Source: Proteobacteria bacterium UBA1844
GTDB taxonomy: Bacteria > Pseudomonadota > Gammaproteobacteria > Steroidobacterales > Woeseiaceae
Length of the DNA: 24,123 bases
Assembly: GCA_002338615.1 (NCBI GenBank)
Contig: DDIS01000028.1
Coordinates: 1 to 24,123, forward strand
Direction of reading: 5' to 3'
The notes beneath the pieces were generated by a model, which did not search any database, had not been told where the DNA came from, and worked only from the letters and a program-made list of their open reading frames with translations. Shown in pieces: positions 21,636 to 24,123 of the stretch; positions within the stretch are counted from its first letter, which is position 1, and each line of letters begins with the position of its first letter. The position numbers were made by a program, and so were the translations under genes.

Positions 21636-23984
21636 ATGTGTGGTCAATACCCAACAAACTTCCGCCGCTACTTCCGTAACTTGCCCGGAGCCCTGCTGGC
21701 GAGTGGCGCGATTTTACTCGCCACGGCTGGCCTGCCGGCACATGCCCAGATAGGCGGCGTGCTCGAGGAAATTACTGTGACCGCGCAAAAACGCGAAGAG
21801 TCACTGCAGGACGTACCAATCTCGGTCGCGACAATATCGGGCGAGCGGCTCAACGTACTGTTCTCCGGCAGTGATGATGTGCTGGCGCTGTCGGCGCGCA
21901 TACCCGGGCTATATGCCGAGTCATCCAATGGCCGCGCGGCGCCGCGCTTTTACCTGCGCGGCCTCGGTAACATCGACTTTGATCTTGCGGCATCGCAGCC
22001 CGTGTCGTTCATCATGGACGACGTCGTCATGGAAAACGTCGTACTGAAAAGCTTTCCGCTGTTCGACCTGAAGAACGTCGAAGTCATACGCGGGCCGCAA
22101 GGTACATTGTTCGGTCGCAATACGACGGCAGGTATCGTCAAGATCAACACGATGCGACCGTCACAGGAAAGCAGCGGCTACGTGCGCGGTTCGTGGGCAA
22201 CCTATGACACGGTCAATGTTGAGGGCGCGGTCGGAGGAAGCCTTATCGAGGACAAGCTGGCGGTACGTGTATCCGGTATAAGTCGCACCCGGAGCGACTG
22301 GATAACCAATGGCTATACAGGTCAGAAATCGATAGGTGACTACGACGAGCTGGCGGGCCGCGTCCAGCTGCTCTTTACACCGAGCGACCAGTTCAGCGCG
22401 CTGCTTTCCTACCAGCTCAGAAACCTCGATGGCACGTCGTCAATATTCCGCGCCAACGTATTCGATACGGGCTCCAACTCGCTGAATCAGAACTACGATC
22501 GTGAGACCGTTTATTACGATGACGGCGACGACAACCCACAGGGCTATGACTCGAATGGCTTCACCGCGAACCTGCAGTGGGACCTCGAACGCACCACGTT
22601 CACGTCGATCACGTCCTACCAGAGTGCGGATGGATTCAGTCGTGGCGATATTGATGCCGGTGTGGTGGATCTCACGCAATCGGTACAGGTACCCGCCGGG
22701 ATTACGTTTGATCCCAATGCGCCCACATTCGATGGACCGGCGCTGACCTTCCCAGGCACGATTATAGTATCCTCCGTCACCCAGGACGGTGCCGACACCA
22801 CCCAGTTCACCCAGGAATTCCGTTTTGCGAGTCAGCCGGAAGGCCGCTTCAACTGGCAGGTTGGCGGCTTTTATTTCGACTCGGACCTGGAGGTCACCAC
22901 TGAATCTTTTGCCTCGTTCGGCTTCGCACCCGGTTCGCAGCAGGACACGATTGTCGAGCAAAGCAACTCGACCTGGGCCGTATTTGGGCAAGGATCGTAT
23001 GACCTGAGTGATACGTTTACCGTAACCGCCGGCGTTCGCTACACCGAAGACGAAAAGGACTTTGAAGTCCTGCAATTCGGCCAGCTTTGGCTGGATCTCG
23101 GCATCCCGACCTTCATCGCCGGCCCGATCAACGTTGACGATGACCAGACCAGTTGGGAACTCAGCGGCAACTGGGCTATTTCTGATCGCGCGAACCTGTA
23201 CGGCCGTTACGCAACAGGCTTTCGTGCACAGACCATCCAGGGCCGCGACGTCGCGTTCCTTGAAACACCGTCCGTTGCCCAGCCCGAGACAATCGAATCC
23301 ATTGAACTCGGCTACAAGACAGAACTGCTCAACCAGCGCATGCGCCTGAACATGGCGGTGTTCATGTACGAGCTGGATGACATGCAACTCTCGGTAATTG
23401 GCGGCGCAGCAAACGTCAACCAGGTCATCAATGCGGCCAAAGGGGAAGCCGTAGGCTTCGAGCTTGATGCCGAGTGGCTACTGACTGACAGGCTGCTGTT
23501 GACGGCTGGCGCAAGCTGGAATGACACCGAAATCAAGGATTCGACGCTTTCGACCGCTCCCTGCGGCTCAGGACTGTGCACACCGCTCGACCCGGTCGAT
23601 CCGACCGACTTTTCGGGCAGGAAAGTACTGCTCGATGGCAATCCCTTCCCGCGCGCGCCCGAGACAACCTACAGCCTGACACTGCAGTACACGGCACCGG
23701 TCGGCGCGAGTTCAGAACTCTTTTTCCTGACGGACTGGGCTTACACGGGTGAGATCAACATGCCGCTCTACGAGGCTGTTGAATTCAAGACCGACAGTCA
23801 GTTCGAAGGCGGCCTCCGCTTCGGCTATCGCAATCTCGACAGCGGCTGGGACGTGGCCCTTTTCGGTCGCAACATCACCGACGAAGACAATGTGCTGGGT
23901 TTCGTTGACTTCAGCAACAACGCGGGCTTCGTCAACGAGCCGCGCGTCTGGGGTATTGAATTCGGGTACCAGTTTGGCGAATGA
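21636..23984 (+). CDS. TonB-dependent outer-membrane receptor
   Basis: This 782-residue receptor actively imports an unidentified ligand across the outer membrane using TonB energy. A signal peptide spans residues 1-37 (cleavage after AHA). A TonB-box-like EEITVTAQKREESLQDVPIS follows near residue 45. The plug domain includes FYLRGLGN, FIMDDV and VEVIRGPQGTLFGRNTTAGI, and the remaining 600 or so residues form the beta-barrel with repeated aromatic strands and the final GIEFGYQFGE. I chose ATG at 21636 because AGGAG sits 7 bases upstream and gives a proper signal peptide; an in-frame extension to 21504 overlaps the cupin gene and lacks a signal. The ribosome-binding site can pair with CTCC just before the ATG, a small possible hairpin. 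No partner lipoprotein is in the window. Confidence 0.94.
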   Translation: MCGQYPTNFRRYFRNLPGALLASGAILLATAGLPAHAQIGGVLEEITVTAQKREESLQDVPISVATISGERLNVLFSGSDDVLALSARIPGLYAESSNGRAAPRFYLRGLGNIDFDLAASQPVSFIMDDVVMENVVLKSFPLFDLKNVEVIRGPQGTLFGRNTTAGIVKINTMRPSQESSGYVRGSWATYDTVNVEGAVGGSLIEDKLAVRVSGISRTRSDWITNGYTGQKSIGDYDELAGRVQLLFTPSDQFSALLSYQLRNLDGTSSIFRANVFDTGSNSLNQNYDRETVYYDDGDDNPQGYDSNGFTANLQWDLERTTFTSITSYQSADGFSRGDIDAGVVDLTQSVQVPAGITFDPNAPTFDGPALTFPGTIIVSSVTQDGADTTQFTQEFRFASQPEGRFNWQVGGFYFDSDLEVTTESFASFGFAPGSQQDTIVEQSNSTWAVFGQGSYDLSDTFTVTAGVRYTEDEKDFEVLQFGQLWLDLGIPTFIAGPINVDDDQTSWELSGNWAISDRANLYGRYATGFRAQTIQGRDVAFLETPSVAQPETIESIELGYKTELLNQRMRLNMAVFMYELDDMQLSVIGGAANVNQVINAAKGEAVGFELDAEWLLTDRLLLTAGASWNDTEIKDSTLSTAPCGSGLCTPLDPVDPTDFSGRKVLLDGNPFPRAPETTYSLTLQYTAPVGASSELFFLTDWAYTGEINMPLYEAVEFKTDSQFEGGLRFGYRNLDSGWDVALFGRNITDEDNVLGFVDFSNNAGFVNEPRVWGIEFGYQFGE

Positions 23985-24060
23985 TGTGCGCACGAGCACC
24001 GCGCCCGGCGCGACGGGGCATCAACCGCGGTTTGCGGACGCCTGGCGGCTTGCTCAAAGT

Positions 24061-24090
24061 GAAGCCCGGTCACGCACCGGGCTTCTTTTT
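24061..24090 (+). terminator. Rho-independent terminator after the TonB receptor gene
   Basis: A perfect 10-base inverted repeat, GAAGCCCGGT (24061-24070) and ACCGGGCTTC (24076-24085), with a CACGC loop, is followed by five T at 24086-24090. It lies 77 bases after the receptor stop and is the clearest intrinsic terminator in the window. Beyond it, 24091-24123 shows no recognisable feature. Confidence 0.9.
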
Positions 24091-24123
24091 GTCGATTCTT
24101 GTCGCGCTCGGCGGCTGCAATGC

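Noticed and set aside
22440..23387. 315-codon open frame on minus strand inside the TonB receptor gene
   Set aside because: It is antisense to a continuous beta-barrel coding region; no motif or ribosome-binding site supports it.
1..24123. Mobile elements, CRISPR arrays, phage or toxin-antitoxin genes
   Set aside because: I looked for transposase or integrase motifs, terminal repeats, regular direct repeats and small paired genes and saw none.

Overview
The window is a gene-dense, GC-rich stretch with no insertion sequence, integrase, CRISPR array, rRNA or tRNA gene that I can see. A TonB-dependent receptor, a Tat-exported oxidoreductase pair, secreted enzymes with Gram-negative signal peptides and tightly overlapping genes all fit a Gram-negative proteobacterium. 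A free-living gammaproteobacterium is my best guess, but that is an inference from gene style, not from a marker gene. No stretch longer than about 215 bases lacks a gene.

Region 1 (1-8037, minus strand) is an eight-gene purine catabolic operon, read hiuH-xdhA-xdhB-xdhC-puuD-puuE-uraD-alc, with the last gene cut by the window edge. Neighbouring genes overlap or lie within 7 bases of each other. Together they take hypoxanthine/xanthine to urate (XdhAB with its cofactor-insertion factor XdhC), then 5-hydroxyisourate (membrane cytochrome-c urate hydroxylase PuuD), OHCU (HiuH), allantoin (UraD), allantoate (PuuE) and ureidoglycolate plus urea (allantoicase). In transcription order the second pathway half (HiuH) comes first.

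Region 2 (8247-10479, plus strand) is divergent from the purine operon. It encodes a Tat-signal gluconate-2-dehydrogenase-subunit-3-like protein and a GMC flavoprotein, probably a periplasmic alcohol/sugar dehydrogenase of unknown substrate.

Region 3 (10488-15099) is the least described part. It holds a secreted Shewanella-like PPP phosphatase fused to a C-terminal kinase-like domain that appears to have lost its catalytic residues. Divergent from it is a secreted protein with a CotH/Fam20-like kinase pattern whose catalytic-type residues are present. Convergent with that is a two-gene unit of a DUF4956 membrane protein and an alpha/beta-hydrolase-fold protein with Gly at the nucleophile position. 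I infer a possible extracytoplasmic phosphoryl-transfer locus.

Region 4 (15315-20307) is (deoxy)nucleoside salvage: adenosine kinase on plus, and on minus a deoD-deoC-aldehyde dehydrogenase-short ALDH homologue operon. DeoD releases the purine base, which could feed Region 1. DeoC splits deoxyribose-5-phosphate, and the ALDH could oxidise the acetaldehyde formed. The short ALDH homologue lacks all catalytic residues yet is translationally coupled to the full-length enzyme.

Region 5 (20407-24123) has a short-chain dehydrogenase, a divergent small cupin, a TonB-dependent outer-membrane receptor and a strong rho-independent terminator. The receptor's ligand cannot be read from sequence; nucleosides or purines are a guess from context only.
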